From NCBI GenBank assembly GCA_023397245.1, contig JAEWUH010000235.1:1-44050 (forward strand): a DNA stretch of 44,050 bases, in the 5' to 3' direction. This stretch comes from Bacillota bacterium (GTDB lineage: Bacteria; Bacillota; Clostridia; Oscillospirales; Acutalibacteraceae). Within the stretch, counting starts at the first letter, position 1. The number at the start of each line of letters is the position of its first letter. Made by a program: the position numbers and the translations under genes. The notes beneath the pieces were generated by a model, which saw only the letters and a list, made by a program, of their open reading frames with translations, was not told the DNA's origin and made no database searches. Shown piece by piece: positions 22,885 through 31,584 of the stretch.

Positions 22885-24585
22885 ATGAGAAATATAAAAA
22901 TTTCGCGGAAAATGCTGATTTTTTCCATCGTCTCCATACTCCTGATTCTGTTTGTCTGGGTGACTTCGCTTTTTTTGAACAGTAAAGTCAAAATCGGCGG
23001 CGACCTTTACAATCAAATCATGCTGTCAAATGAATTAACGGCAGATATTTTACCGCCGCCTGAATATATTGTCGAATCCTACGCGACAGCACTTGAATAT
23101 CTTTCGGAGAAAGACGACTTCAAGCGCGCCAATTTGCTTACTGCGCTCAATAATCTGAAATCGCAGTACACGGAACGTTACAGTTACTGGAAAAAGCATA
23201 TTCCGGCCAACAGTGAACTTCAGAAGACATTCCTGACGAACTCCTATAATTCCGCAATGCGGTTTTACGATATCTTTGATAAACAGGTCGTTCCGGCAGT
23301 GAAATCCGGCGATTCCACAAAAATTGAAAAAGCGCGCGTGGAATTGAAAGCGATGTATAAAATGCACAGGGAATACGTCAACCAAACCGTAAAGCTTGCC
23401 TCGGTGTGGCAAAAAAACGTTACGGCAACCTCGCAGGATATGGATCAGCAAAACACATGGATAACGGGCGGATTAATTATCCTTGCAATCATACTGAGTC
23501 TTCTTTTAAGCGTTTCTATTTCGCGTTCCCTCGTAAAGCCGTTAAAATATATTACCGGCGTTTTAGGCAAAATTGCCGATGGGGATTTAACGGTCGGCGT
23601 GGATGAAAAGCATATCACAAGGGATGAAGTCGGTCAGCTTTGCGGGTTTACCAAACGGACGTCCGCGCGGTTGAACAGCTACTCCTCCTATATCGGGGAA
23701 ATAGCCGAAGTATTGGATACGATGGCATCCGGCAATATTCGAATTCATTTGCAAAACGACTACGACGGAGAATTTTACATCATAAAGCAGGCTCTGCTGA
23801 AAATATCCGCACAGTTAAGCGAAACACTTACAACGATTGAAGGCGCCGCAAAACAGGTACATATCGGCGCACAGCAAGTTTCAGACAGTACACTCTCCCT
23901 CTCTCAGGGCTCCGCCCTGCAGGCCGAAGAGATTGAGCGGCTTTCCAATTACATCTCAGAAATATCGGTAAAAGTTCAGGATAATGCGGAAAATGTCGGC
24001 AGTTCCGCTGTCTTGATCGGACAGACAATCACCGGAATTGAAGCCAGCAACCGAAATATGAAAGAACTGGTCTCTTCCATGAACAATATTGACCGATTGT
24101 CGCATGAAATCGGCAAAATTATAAAAGTAATCGATGATATCGCGTTCCAGACAAATATCCTCGCTTTAAATGCCGCGGTGGAGGCTGCCCGCGCGGGCGC
24201 AGCCGGCAAGGGCTTTGCGGTTGTGGCGGATGAAGTCCGGAATCTGGCGGGCAAATCCGCCCAGGCGGCGAAACAAACCGCAGGCATTATTCAGGCTTCC
24301 TCCCTTGCCGTTTCAGAAGGCTCTGAAAAGGCTTCGGCAACTGCCGAAGCGCTGAACGATGTTTCCAAGCAGGCTTCTGAGGTGCATTTTATCATGGACA
24401 AAATCAACCTTGCTTCCGGTTCACAGGCTTCTGCCATTATGCAAATCAAGGACAGTCTGAATCAAATTAACTCCGTCGTGCAGGCGAACTCGGCTACCGC
24501 GGAAGAAAACGCCGCTGCAAGCGAAGAATTGTCCGGACAGTCGGCTGTTTTATATCATGCAGTGGAAAAATTCAATCTGGAGTAA
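22885..24585 (+). CDS. Methyl-accepting chemotaxis protein
   Basis: Membrane chemoreceptor (566 aa). The first membrane segment is about residues 10-32. A four-helix-bundle type sensor (about 33-190) follows, then the second membrane segment about 194-216 (GGLIILAIILSLLLSVSI). A HAMP domain starts at SRSLVKPLKYITGVLGKIADGDL; a second HAMP-like repeat appears at YIGEIAEVLDTMASGNIRIHL. The signalling domain has the conserved tip IDDIAFQTNILALNAAVEAARAGAAGKGFAVVADEVRNLA. It ends without a CheR-tethering pentapeptide. No strong ribosome site precedes the ATG at 22885, so the start is less certain than the frame. The ligand is unknown, and no other chemotaxis gene lies in the window. Confidence 0.93.
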   Translation: MRNIKISRKMLIFSIVSILLILFVWVTSLFLNSKVKIGGDLYNQIMLSNELTADILPPPEYIVESYATALEYLSEKDDFKRANLLTALNNLKSQYTERYSYWKKHIPANSELQKTFLTNSYNSAMRFYDIFDKQVVPAVKSGDSTKIEKARVELKAMYKMHREYVNQTVKLASVWQKNVTATSQDMDQQNTWITGGLIILAIILSLLLSVSISRSLVKPLKYITGVLGKIADGDLTVGVDEKHITRDEVGQLCGFTKRTSARLNSYSSYIGEIAEVLDTMASGNIRIHLQNDYDGEFYIIKQALLKISAQLSETLTTIEGAAKQVHIGAQQVSDSTLSLSQGSALQAEEIERLSNYISEISVKVQDNAENVGSSAVLIGQTITGIEASNRNMKELVSSMNNIDRLSHEIGKIIKVIDDIAFQTNILALNAAVEAARAGAAGKGFAVVADEVRNLAGKSAQAAKQTAGIIQASSLAVSEGSEKASATAEALNDVSKQASEVHFIMDKINLASGSQASAIMQIKDSLNQINSVVQANSATAEENAAASEELSGQSAVLYHAVEKFNLE

Positions 24586-24616
24586 CCATTTCTGAATTGA
24601 AATAACAAACAAAATC

Positions 24617-24647
24617 CGGAGGCTGCCGAAACGGCCTCCGATTTTTT
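24617..24647 (+). terminator. Intrinsic terminator after the chemoreceptor gene
   Basis: CGGAGGC (24617-24623) pairs with GCCTCCG (24634-24640) and is followed by ATTTTTT. It lies 32 nt past the stop codon. Confidence 0.85.
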
Positions 24648-24695
24648 GTATGCAGGCATGCAAAATCCCCTGCGGGAACTGGAAATCATCTTCAC

Positions 24696-24725
24696 TTGAC
24701 GGTATCCGACCGGCTAAGGTATAGT
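24696..24725 (+). promoter_or_regulatory. Promoter of the GltD-like oxidoreductase gene
   Basis: -35 TTGACG (24696-24701), an 18-nt spacer and -10 TATAGT (24720-24725). The start would be near 24732, 34 nt before the ATG. Confidence 0.6.
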
Positions 24726-24765
24726 AGGGTAACAATAAATTTGTACAAAAAGGAGGTAAGCCAAA

Positions 24766-25983
24766 ATGGCGGTGCACGTAATAAATGAGGCAAGGCGCTG
24801 CCTTAACTGCAAAGTGCCCCAGTGCAGGAGCGGATGTCCGATTAACACGCCGATTCCCCAAATGATTCAGGCGTTTCTTGGGGGACACATCGACGACGCA
24901 GGCCTGATACTGTTTGAGAACAACCCTCTTTCGATTATCTGCTCTCTGGTCTGCGACCATGAAAAGCAATGCGAGGGGCACTGCGTTCTCGGCCGCAAGG
25001 GCAGCCCCGTAGCTATAAGCAGCATTGAGCATTACATTTCCGATAACTATCTGGACAAGATAAAGCTCAAAACGGAAAGCAGGAAAAACAAGAAGGCTGC
25101 CATCATCGGCTCCGGGCCGGCCGGCATCACCATATCGATCCTGCTGGCACAGCGGGGCTATGACATCACGCTGTTTGACAGCCGTGATAAAATCGGCGGC
25201 GTACTGCGTTACGGTATTCCTGAATTTCGTCTGCCAAAAAGGATTCTGAGCCGCTATAAGAACGAACTGCTGTCTCTCGGCGTGAAGATCCGGCCGAACA
25301 CCACGATCGGCGGTGCCCTCAGCATTGACGATCTGTTCCGCGACGGTTACAAATCCGTCTTCATCGGCACCGGCGTCTGGCGCCCAAACGTGCTGAATAT
25401 ACCGGGCGAAAGCCTCGGAAACGTCCACTTTGCCATTGACTACCTTTGCAATCCAGACAGTTATGACCTTGGGCAGAACGTCGCCGTCATCGGCGCAGGG
25501 AATACCGCGATGGACGTTGCAAGGACAGTGCTGCGCAAAGGGGCAAAGCAGGTAACCGTATACGCGCGTTCAAGAACCATCACCGCCAGCGCTGCGGAGT
25601 TTGAATACGCCAAAATGGACGGAGTCCGGTTTGAGTGCGGTAAAGTTGCCAGCCGTATCACGGACGAAGGGCCTTACTTCAAGAACGTAATATTTCACGA
25701 GGACGAAAGCATTGAGATCAGTGAGGGCAGTGAAAGATTATATCCGGCCGACTCAACGATTATTTCAATCGGTCAGGGGCCGAAGAATAAAATTGTTTCC
25801 ACTACATGGGGAATTGAAGTAAATGAAAAAGGGCTTCTGGTAACCGACCGGTTCGGAACGACTACGCGGACCGGTATCTATGCGTGCGGCGATGTGGTAA
25901 ACGGCGCCAAAACCGTAGTGGAAGCGGTAAAATACTCAAAATCCGTTGCGGACGCAATGGATGATTATATGAAAAAGCTTTAA
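24766..25983 (+). CDS. GltD-like NAD(P)-dependent FeS flavoprotein oxidoreductase
   Basis: A 405-aa relative of the glutamate synthase small subunit and NfnB. The N-terminal cysteine cluster (RRCLNCKVPQCRSGCPINTPIP, then CSLVCDHEKQCEGHCVLG) binds two [4Fe-4S] centres. FAD binding is at AAIIGSGPAGITISILLAQRGYD near residue 110, the NAD(P) site at VAVIGAGNTAMDVARTVLRKGA near 242, and the C-terminal FAD motif at TGIYACGDVVNGAKTVVEAVKYSK. GltD proteins are about 470-490 aa, so this is shorter. No glutamate synthase large subunit lies beside it, so it may be a stand-alone electron-transfer or NADPH-handling enzyme. The ATG at 24766 has AGGAGGT upstream. It is monocistronic. Confidence 0.88.
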   Translation: MAVHVINEARRCLNCKVPQCRSGCPINTPIPQMIQAFLGGHIDDAGLILFENNPLSIICSLVCDHEKQCEGHCVLGRKGSPVAISSIEHYISDNYLDKIKLKTESRKNKKAAIIGSGPAGITISILLAQRGYDITLFDSRDKIGGVLRYGIPEFRLPKRILSRYKNELLSLGVKIRPNTTIGGALSIDDLFRDGYKSVFIGTGVWRPNVLNIPGESLGNVHFAIDYLCNPDSYDLGQNVAVIGAGNTAMDVARTVLRKGAKQVTVYARSRTITASAAEFEYAKMDGVRFECGKVASRITDEGPYFKNVIFHEDESIEISEGSERLYPADSTIISIGQGPKNKIVSTTWGIEVNEKGLLVTDRFGTTTRTGIYACGDVVNGAKTVVEAVKYSKSVADAMDDYMKKL

Positions 25984-26018
25984 GGAATCCGTGCAGCCGG
26001 AGATTCTGTTAAAAGCAG

Positions 26019-26053
26019 AAAGGCCCGCCGAAAGTTACTTTCGGCGGACCTTT
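26019..26053. terminator. Bidirectional terminator between convergent genes
   Basis: AAAGG-C-CCGCCGAAAG pairs with CTTTCGGCGG-A-CCTTT around a 3-nt loop. It lies 36 nt after the oxidoreductase stop and directly abuts the mrp stop codon at 26056. Confidence 0.85.
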
Positions 26054-26055
26054 CA

Positions 26056-26895
26056 TTATTTGCTGTTTCGTTTTTCGACCGCGTCCGCGGCGGCTTCCAG
26101 CCACGGCGCGTTTACAAGTTCGGCCAGACCGACGTCAAAATTCTTTGAAACGCCGGAATCGAACGGGCATTTCCCCAGCACGTCGATTCGGAATTTTGCC
26201 GCGATTTCATCCACGTGGCTCTCCCCGAACACATTAATTACTTTGCCACAGTCCGGGCACTTGACATAGCTCATGTTCTCCACAATTCCCAGGATCGGAA
26301 TATTCATCATATTGGCCATGTTCGCCGCCTTTGCGACAATCATGGAGACAAGCTCCTGCGGAGAAGTAACGATAATAATACCGTCCAGCGGAATGGATTG
26401 AAATACGGTGAGCGGTACGTCGCCCGTTCCCGGAGGCATATCCACAAACATATAATCCACGTCCTGCCAGACAACGTCCGTCCAAAACTGTTTGACCATA
26501 TTGGCGATCATCGGGCCACGCCACACGACCGGAGCGCTTTCATCATCGAGCAGGAGGTTCACGGACATCACATCGATCCCGGTGTTGGTTTTGACCGGCA
26601 GAAGCCCGTATTCGCTGCCCATCGCCCGTTCCTTCAGCCCGAATGCTTTCGGGATGGACGGGCCGGTGATATCGGCATCCAGAATCGCGGTGTGTTTCCC
26701 CCGCCGGTTCAGCAATACGGCAAGCATGGAGGTTACCATGCTTTTGCCCACGCCGCCCTTTCCGCTGACGATGCCAATCACTTTATTGATTTTGCTCATT
26801 TCATTTGGCTTTTCAAGGAAATCGGCCGGATTTGTTTTGCGGGAGGAACAGTTTTCACCGCAGGAGCTGCAATCATGCGTACAGTTTTCGCTCAT
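26056..26895 (-). CDS. mrp: Mrp/NBP35 family P-loop ATPase (iron-sulfur carrier)
   Basis: A 279-aa Mrp/ApbC protein that carries and transfers Fe-S clusters. The N-terminus has a Cys-rich segment CTHDCSSCGENCSS (residues 5-18), as in NBP35-type proteins that hold a [4Fe-4S] cluster. The deviant Walker A is GKGGVGKSMVTSMLA near residue 45, then DADITGPSIPKAFGL, DYMFVDMPPGTGDVPLT, and the C-terminal bridging motif MSYVKCPDCGKVINVFG with the conserved CxxC. The ATG at 26895 has AAGGATGA about 8 nt upstream. It is monocistronic between a terminator and gpsA, which lies upstream on the same strand. Confidence 0.93.
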   Translation of the reverse strand: MSENCTHDCSSCGENCSSRKTNPADFLEKPNEMSKINKVIGIVSGKGGVGKSMVTSMLAVLLNRRGKHTAILDADITGPSIPKAFGLKERAMGSEYGLLPVKTNTGIDVMSVNLLLDDESAPVVWRGPMIANMVKQFWTDVVWQDVDYMFVDMPPGTGDVPLTVFQSIPLDGIIIVTSPQELVSMIVAKAANMANMMNIPILGIVENMSYVKCPDCGKVINVFGESHVDEIAAKFRIDVLGKCPFDSGVSKNFDVGLAELVNAPWLEAAADAVEKRNSK

Positions 26896-27003
26896 TTTTT
26901 GTTATCATCCTTTTCCAAAACGGTTTATAGCCGCTGTTCTTTTCAGTGTTTTTATTGTATGATTATCTACTAATTTTGTCAACTTTATTTTGAAAATACC
27001 CTT

Positions 27004-27027
27004 GATCTTTCCGGCTGCGGAAAGATC
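27004..27027 (-). terminator. Possible terminator after gpsA
   Basis: A perfect 10-bp inverted repeat GATCTTTCCG / CGGAAAGATC with a 4-nt loop, about 45 nt past the gpsA stop. The run that follows on the minus strand (AAGGGTATTTTC) is only partly U-rich. Confidence 0.45.
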
Positions 27028-27071
27028 CTGCTCCATAGCATGCCCGTTACCGGGATTCTCCAAGCCTTACA

Positions 27072-28028
27072 TTAAAATTCCTTTTTCAGGCTGCGGAGGA
27101 AGAGGTCGCCGAGCACGCGGTTCGGCTCCCTGCCGCCGTTGACCACTTCGTCCACCGCTTTGCAGATGGGCAGCTCAACCCCGTACTGAGCGCCGAGCTT
27201 CAGCAGCGCGGTCGTGGTAGCAACGCCCTCCGCCAGCTCACCGTATGTTTCGCCGCGGACAAACGATTCGCCGAATTTCCGGTTATGGCTAAACTCGGAA
27301 AATACCGTCGCCTCGTAATCGCCGAGATGGCTCAAACCGTAAGCGGTGATTTCATTCCCGCCCATGGCGCGGATCAGGCGCGCGATTTCCCGCGTTCCCC
27401 GCGACATCAGCGCCCCCTTGAGCGCGGTCTTGTTGAGCCCGTCCAACATTCCGGCGGCAATTCCGATGACATTTTTCGCCGCCGCGCCGACCTCGTTGCC
27501 GAGCAGGTCCGTACCGTAATAGAACCGGATGAGATCACTGGAAAACGTTTTTATCAGGAATTCCTTTGTTTCCTCCCGTTCACTGTCGATCACCATGCAG
27601 TTCGGGATGCCCTTTGTAAAATTCTGCACATGCCCCGGCCCGACCCATACGGCAGCGGGGATATCCGGCGCGTACTGCGCGACAATCTGCGTCAGGCGCA
27701 TCCCGGTATCCGCTTCAATGCCCTTCATGCAGAGCACGATGGTTTTTCCGTGAAGGTCAAACGCGGTAATCTGCTTCATCAGCGCGCGCAGGTTCTGCGC
27801 GCCGATGGAAATGATCAGGATTTCCGCCGAAGAAACCGTTTCGGTGAGGTCGCTGGTGATCCGCACGGAATCGTTCAGGGTAACCAGGCCGTTTGTGCGG
27901 CTTTCCCTGAGTTCGGCAAGCTTTTTGGAATTTTCCCTGCCGTAAAGCGTAATTTTATGATTCAGCTGGTTCAGATACCATGCAAGAAAGGTGCCCCACC
28001 GGCCGCAGCCTATCACAGAAATATTCAT
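27072..28028 (-). CDS. gpsA: NAD(P)H-dependent glycerol-3-phosphate dehydrogenase
   Basis: Reduces dihydroxyacetone phosphate to sn-glycerol 3-phosphate for phospholipid synthesis (318 aa). The Rossmann motif is ISVIGCGRWGTFLAWYLNQLNHKITLYGR at the N-terminus. GPGHVQNFTKGIPNCMVI lies where the family usually has GPxxAxE; here GPGHVQN departs from GPSFAxE. The catalytic Lys region is EVGAAAKNVIGIAAGMLDGL, and GLSHLGDYEATVFSEFSHNRKFG matches the C-terminal signature (usual GLGDLxxTCxSxxSRNR). The deviations suggest a divergent branch of GpsA. ATG at 28028 has CAGGAGTGATC upstream; an earlier start at 28052 would overlap it. It is monocistronic. Confidence 0.88.
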   Translation of the reverse strand: MNISVIGCGRWGTFLAWYLNQLNHKITLYGRENSKKLAELRESRTNGLVTLNDSVRITSDLTETVSSAEILIISIGAQNLRALMKQITAFDLHGKTIVLCMKGIEADTGMRLTQIVAQYAPDIPAAVWVGPGHVQNFTKGIPNCMVIDSEREETKEFLIKTFSSDLIRFYYGTDLLGNEVGAAAKNVIGIAAGMLDGLNKTALKGALMSRGTREIARLIRAMGGNEITAYGLSHLGDYEATVFSEFSHNRKFGESFVRGETYGELAEGVATTTALLKLGAQYGVELPICKAVDEVVNGGREPNRVLGDLFLRSLKKEF

Positions 28029-28154
28029 ATGATCACTCCTGTTTTTTAACATAAATATATTCTCCGCGTTTTCGCCGCCTAAGGAAGCGCTGCCCGCGGG
28101 ATATGGACATGCATTGAATCATTTTATTATACCACAAATTTTTAAATATCAAAG

Positions 28155-28186
28155 AGGCCGGAAAAGGGACTTTCCCTTTCCGGCCT
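28155..28186 (-). terminator. Intrinsic terminator after the histidine kinase gene
   Basis: A 10-bp outer stem (28155-28164 with 28177-28186), one bulged A and a 4-bp inner stem. On the minus strand CTTTGATATTT follows. It lies 6 nt past the kinase stop codon. Confidence 0.75.
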
Positions 28187-28191
28187 TAAAT

Positions 28192-29628
28192 TTATAGGGT
28201 ATCCAGTTCAAACCAAAATTTGCTGCCCGCGCCCTCCCGGCTTTCCACCCCGTATGCGCCGCCGTGCATATCCAGAATGGTTTTTACAATAGAGAGGCCG
28301 AGGCCGGTTCCAATCTGCGCGCGTTTATGGGATTTGTCCACCTTATAGTAACGGTCCCAGATGTCCCTGAGCTTATCCTGCGGGATTCCCTCTCCGGTAT
28401 CGCGCACCTCTATGCGGACTTTTCCGCCGGCAACCGTCTGGCTGATCGCCACAAGCTTATCGCTGCCGGTATAAGTAATCGCGTTGTTTACAAGGTTATA
28501 TACGACCTGTGAGATTTTCAGCTCGTCGGCATTGACCGCCACATCCTGATCGGCATCAAATGTAATTTTATAATCCGTAAGCTTCGCGTAGCGGAGCATG
28601 ATTTTGCGGATGCTTTCCGTGAGATTGAAGTCTGTTTTCTCAAGGGTCTGCGTACCTGACTGCAGCTTGGAAATATCGAGCATATCGTTGACCAACGTAG
28701 TCAGGCGGGTCGCCTCGTCAATAATAATCTGCACGTTTTCCGGCGTATTTTCTCCGGGAAGATCGCGCATGATCTCGCTGTACCCGGTGATCATGGTAAG
28801 CGGGGTGCGCAGGTCGTGCGAAACGTTCGCAATCAGCTCGCGGCGGAGATTTTCGGTTTTGGAAAGCTCCACTGCCGCATAATTCAGCGTATGGCCGAGC
28901 TCCGCGATCTCCTTATAGCCGGTTTCCGCAAACTTCACATCATAGTTCCCGGTAGAAAGGGTCTTTGCCGAAGAATTGATATTTATAATCGGATTCGAAA
29001 TCAGCTTGGAAAGAAGCAGCGCCAGAAGCAGCGCCAGAAGGAGCATGATCGCCGTGATATACACAAGCTGTACGCGCAGCGTATTTACGGTTGCATCCAC
29101 CGGCGATATGGTGGTGTTCAGCAGCACAAGCAGCTTTGTCCCGTCCGTCTTCTTTGCAATCTGCGCATAGACCATACTTTCCATACCGCCGCGCGGCGGC
29201 CTGGCTTTATTTTCATATTCCGGCCCTTTGCCGTCCTCCTGCGGAAAACGTTCAAAATACGTGCCGCCCTGATCCTGCGTAAACGCATAAATCTTTGTCA
29301 GACTTTCCGCATTCAGCCGGTCCAGTATATTGGGCGTAGCGTTAACCGAGCAGAGCTTGCTGCCTTTTGCATCAATAATAAAAATATTGGTCTGAGTATT
29401 CTGCGAAAGGTTCTGAACGGTAGTGGAGAGGTCGGAAGCATTGATATTATCCACCAGCGTGTTGGCGGAGGCTTTAATTTCCCGTATTTTAATCGATTTA
29501 TAGAACTCGTCCAGAAATACGACCTGAAATACCCACAGCAAAACCAGAATCAGCAGAGTAAAGAAAGCAAAGCACCCAAATATCTGCCACTTTATGCTGA
29601 CGCGCTTAAACTGCAGCTTCCGTTTCAA
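28192..29628 (-). CDS. Sensor histidine kinase (HAMP, HisKA, HATPase)
   Basis: Membrane sensor kinase (478 aa). The first membrane segment is about residues 12-34 (WQIFGCFAFFTLLILVLLWVFQVVF). An extracytoplasmic sensor (about 35-165) follows, then the second membrane segment at VYITAIMLLLALLLALLLSKLI and a HAMP domain. The H-box is NVSHDLRTPLTMITGYSE; the ATP-binding domain has NLVNNAITYTG, RDTGEGIPQDKL and GTGLGLSIVKTIL. Start: TTG at 29628 follows GAGGGGTGGGG by about 7 nt and overlaps the response regulator gene by 23 nt; no ATG fits. It is the second gene of a two-gene operon. The stimulus is unknown. Confidence 0.92.
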   Translation of the reverse strand: MKRKLQFKRVSIKWQIFGCFAFFTLLILVLLWVFQVVFLDEFYKSIKIREIKASANTLVDNINASDLSTTVQNLSQNTQTNIFIIDAKGSKLCSVNATPNILDRLNAESLTKIYAFTQDQGGTYFERFPQEDGKGPEYENKARPPRGGMESMVYAQIAKKTDGTKLLVLLNTTISPVDATVNTLRVQLVYITAIMLLLALLLALLLSKLISNPIININSSAKTLSTGNYDVKFAETGYKEIAELGHTLNYAAVELSKTENLRRELIANVSHDLRTPLTMITGYSEIMRDLPGENTPENVQIIIDEATRLTTLVNDMLDISKLQSGTQTLEKTDFNLTESIRKIMLRYAKLTDYKITFDADQDVAVNADELKISQVVYNLVNNAITYTGSDKLVAISQTVAGGKVRIEVRDTGEGIPQDKLRDIWDRYYKVDKSHKRAQIGTGLGLSIVKTILDMHGGAYGVESREGAGSKFWFELDTL

Positions 29629-30298
29629 ACCGGTACCCCACCCCTCTGAGTGTAACAATAAATTTACTGTAATTTCCAAGGCTTCTGCGCAGGAGCTTGA
29701 TATGCGTATCCAGCGTACGGTCATCGCCGTAAAAATCGTAGCCCCATACGTTCGTAATCAGCTTTTCGCGCGTAAGGGCAATGCCCTTATTGTTTACCAG
29801 ATAGAAAAGCAGGTCATATTCCTTCGGCGAAAGCTCCGCCTTTTCCCCGTCCACAATGACGATGCGGCCGGTAAAATCGATGGTAAGCCCTTCAAAACGC
29901 ACCACTTCCTTCTGGGCTTCCGTGCCCGACGGACTGGAACGTTTGATAATAGCGTTGATCCGCATCATCAGCTCTTTGGGCGAAAACGGCTTGACCACAT
30001 AATCGTCAATCCCAAGCTCAAACCCGTGGATACGGTCGTATTCCTCGCCGCGCGCGCTGAGCATTAAAACCGGCGTGGCGGTATATTTTCGAATTTCCTT
30101 GACCGCGGAAAAGCCGTCAAGCTCCGGCATCATGACGTCCATAATAATAATGTCAAAATCATGCGGCCTGCTCCGGCAGATTGTGATTGCTTCCATCCCG
30201 TCACCCGCTTCGGTTACGGTATGGCCTTCAAACACCGCATATTTTTTGATCAGTTCCCTGATTTTCTGTTCGTCATCAACTACTAAAATGTGATACAT
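29606..30298 (-). CDS. OmpR/PhoB family response regulator
   Basis: DNA-binding partner of the overlapping kinase (230 aa). The receiver domain (1-120) has the acidic pair in ILVVDDEQK, the phosphorylated Asp in DIIIMDVMMPELDGFSAV, Ser in VLMLSARGEEYDR and Lys in YVVKPFSPKELMMR. The winged-helix output domain (about 135-228) ends LDTHIKLLRRSLGNYSKFIVTLRGVGYRFE. ATG at 30298 begins the canonical MYHILVVDDE and has GGGGGCAGAG upstream; an in-frame start at 30319 would precede it without support. It lies first in the operon, and its stop is inside the kinase frame. Targets are unknown. Confidence 0.94.
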   Translation of the reverse strand: MYHILVVDDEQKIRELIKKYAVFEGHTVTEAGDGMEAITICRSRPHDFDIIIMDVMMPELDGFSAVKEIRKYTATPVLMLSARGEEYDRIHGFELGIDDYVVKPFSPKELMMRINAIIKRSSPSGTEAQKEVVRFEGLTIDFTGRIVIVDGEKAELSPKEYDLLFYLVNNKGIALTREKLITNVWGYDFYGDDRTLDTHIKLLRRSLGNYSKFIVTLRGVGYRFETEAAV

Positions 30299-30472
30299 AT
30301 CTCTGCCCCCATATACCATAGATAATAATGAATCGATTGCCGCATGGATGATTATATTATACCTTATATTAAGCTTTGATTGTGATGCCTTTGTGATTTT
30401 TTCCGGAATTTTCTAAATTATAGGAAAGATTTCCAAATATGAATTTTTGTCCCACATCCGAAAGGCGGCGCG

Positions 30473-30515
30473 CAAAAAGCCGCGGCAGACGAATGAAATC
30501 TGCCGCGGCTTTTTG
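30473..30515. terminator. Strong bidirectional terminator
   Basis: A perfect 17-bp stem (30473-30489 with 30499-30515) with a 9-nt loop, with A5 on one flank and T5 on the other. On the minus strand it ends cysK, 24 nt past its stop. Confidence 0.92.
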
Positions 30516-30538
30516 ATTGAATTTATAAAATTGATAAC

Positions 30539-31465
30539 TTAATCAAACACACCGGTGGAAAGGTAGCGCTCGCCGGTATCCGGCAAAAGGGCAACGATAA
30601 GTTTTCCCTTGTTCTCCGGACGCGCTGCAAGCTGGGTTGCGGCATAAACCGCTGCGCCGGAGGAAATGCCCACCAGCAGCCCTTCCGTGCCTGCAAGATG
30701 CTTTGTGGTTGCAAAAGCGTCCTCGTTGGCCACGGTAATCACTTCGTCAAGGATTTTGGTATTCAGGATATCCGGGACAAAGCCCGCGCCGATGCCCTGA
30801 ATCTTATGCGGGCCGGATTTTCCCTCGCTGATAACCGGAGAGCTCGCCGGCTCCACGCCTACAACCTTTACGTCCGGGTTCAGCTTTTTCAAAGCCTCGC
30901 CAACACCGGTAATGGTTCCGCCCGTACCGATGCCCGCTACGAAAATGTCGACCTTGCCGTCGGTGTCCTTCCAGATTTCCTGCGCGGTGGTCGCGCGGTG
31001 AACGGCAGGATTGGCCGGGTTTACAAACTGGCCGGGGATATAGGAATTCGGAATTTCTGCCGCAAGTTCATTGGCTCTGGCGATGGCGCCCTTCATCCCC
31101 TTGGCTCCTTCGGTCAGGACAAGCTCCGCGCCCAGCGCGGCAACCAATCTGCGGCGCTCAAGGCTCATGGTGTCCGGCATGGTCAGGATAATGCGGTAAC
31201 CCTTTGCCGCGGCGACAAACGCAAGGCCTACTCCGGTGTTGCCGCTGGTCGGTTCGATAATGGTGGTATCCTTATTGATTAAGCCTCTTTCCTCGCCGTC
31301 CTTAATCAGCGCGTAACCGACTCTGTCTTTTACAGAGGAAAGCGGATTAAAGTATTCCAGTTTGCCGGCAATCGTGGCTTCCAGATTCTTTTCCTGCTCA
31401 TAATTGGCAAGCTCCAAAAGCGGTGTGTTTCCGATCAGGTCTGTAAGATTTTTTGCAATTTTCAT
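30539..31465 (-). CDS. cysK: Cysteine synthase A (O-acetylserine sulfhydrylase)
   Basis: A PLP enzyme (308 aa) making L-cysteine from O-acetylserine and sulfide. The PLP-binding lysine is Lys46 in NPLSSVKDRVG. PTSGNTGVGLAF near residue 71 binds the substrate carboxylate, and GIGTGGTITGVGEAL holds the cofactor phosphate. GISSGAAVYAA and LLPDTGERYLS complete the CysK signature. ATG at 31465 has AGGAGTGA upstream; an in-frame GTG at 31474 overlaps that site. The transcript begins about 170 nt upstream at a near-consensus promoter, and a cysteine-rich leader peptide (31516-31584) lies between. This suggests control by cysteine supply. Confidence 0.96.
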   Translation of the reverse strand: MKIAKNLTDLIGNTPLLELANYEQEKNLEATIAGKLEYFNPLSSVKDRVGYALIKDGEERGLINKDTTIIEPTSGNTGVGLAFVAAAKGYRIILTMPDTMSLERRRLVAALGAELVLTEGAKGMKGAIARANELAAEIPNSYIPGQFVNPANPAVHRATTAQEIWKDTDGKVDIFVAGIGTGGTITGVGEALKKLNPDVKVVGVEPASSPVISEGKSGPHKIQGIGAGFVPDILNTKILDEVITVANEDAFATTKHLAGTEGLLVGISSGAAVYAATQLAARPENKGKLIVALLPDTGERYLSTGVFD

Positions 31466-31515
31466 AATGATCACTCCTAATATAATAATTCAGATTCATA
31501 AATGTAAAGAATATC

Positions 31516-31584
31516 TTAGCGACAACAGCGGCAGCAGACGGTTCCCAGGCAGTAAGTACCGCGCTTACATTGAACAGGTTTCAT
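31516..31584 (-). CDS. Cysteine-rich leader peptide upstream of cysK (22 aa)
   Basis: A 22-codon frame on the cysK transcript. The product begins MKPVQCKRGTYC and ends VCCRCCR, with Cys at 6, 12, 17, 18, 20 and 21 and several Arg/Lys. Its ATG at 31584 has GGAGG (31596-31592) 7 nt upstream, as good as any gene here, and its stop lies 50 nt before the cysK ATG. Codons were read one by one. Six Cys in 22 residues, four of them in the last six, strongly suggests a cysteine-sensing leader peptide whose slow translation changes expression of cysK. Analogous Cys-rich leader peptides are known in actinobacteria; a clostridial one is not known to me. It could alternatively be a small metal-binding peptide. 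Confidence 0.6.
   Translation of the reverse strand: MKPVQCKRGTYCLGTVCCRCCR

Noticed and set aside
24550..25428. Minus-strand open frame of 292 codons
   Set aside because: It runs across the chemoreceptor 3' end, a terminator and the GltD-like gene; no start signal or family resemblance.
28816..29649. Plus-strand open frame of 277 codons
   Set aside because: Antisense to the histidine kinase, with a composition typical of a shadow frame.
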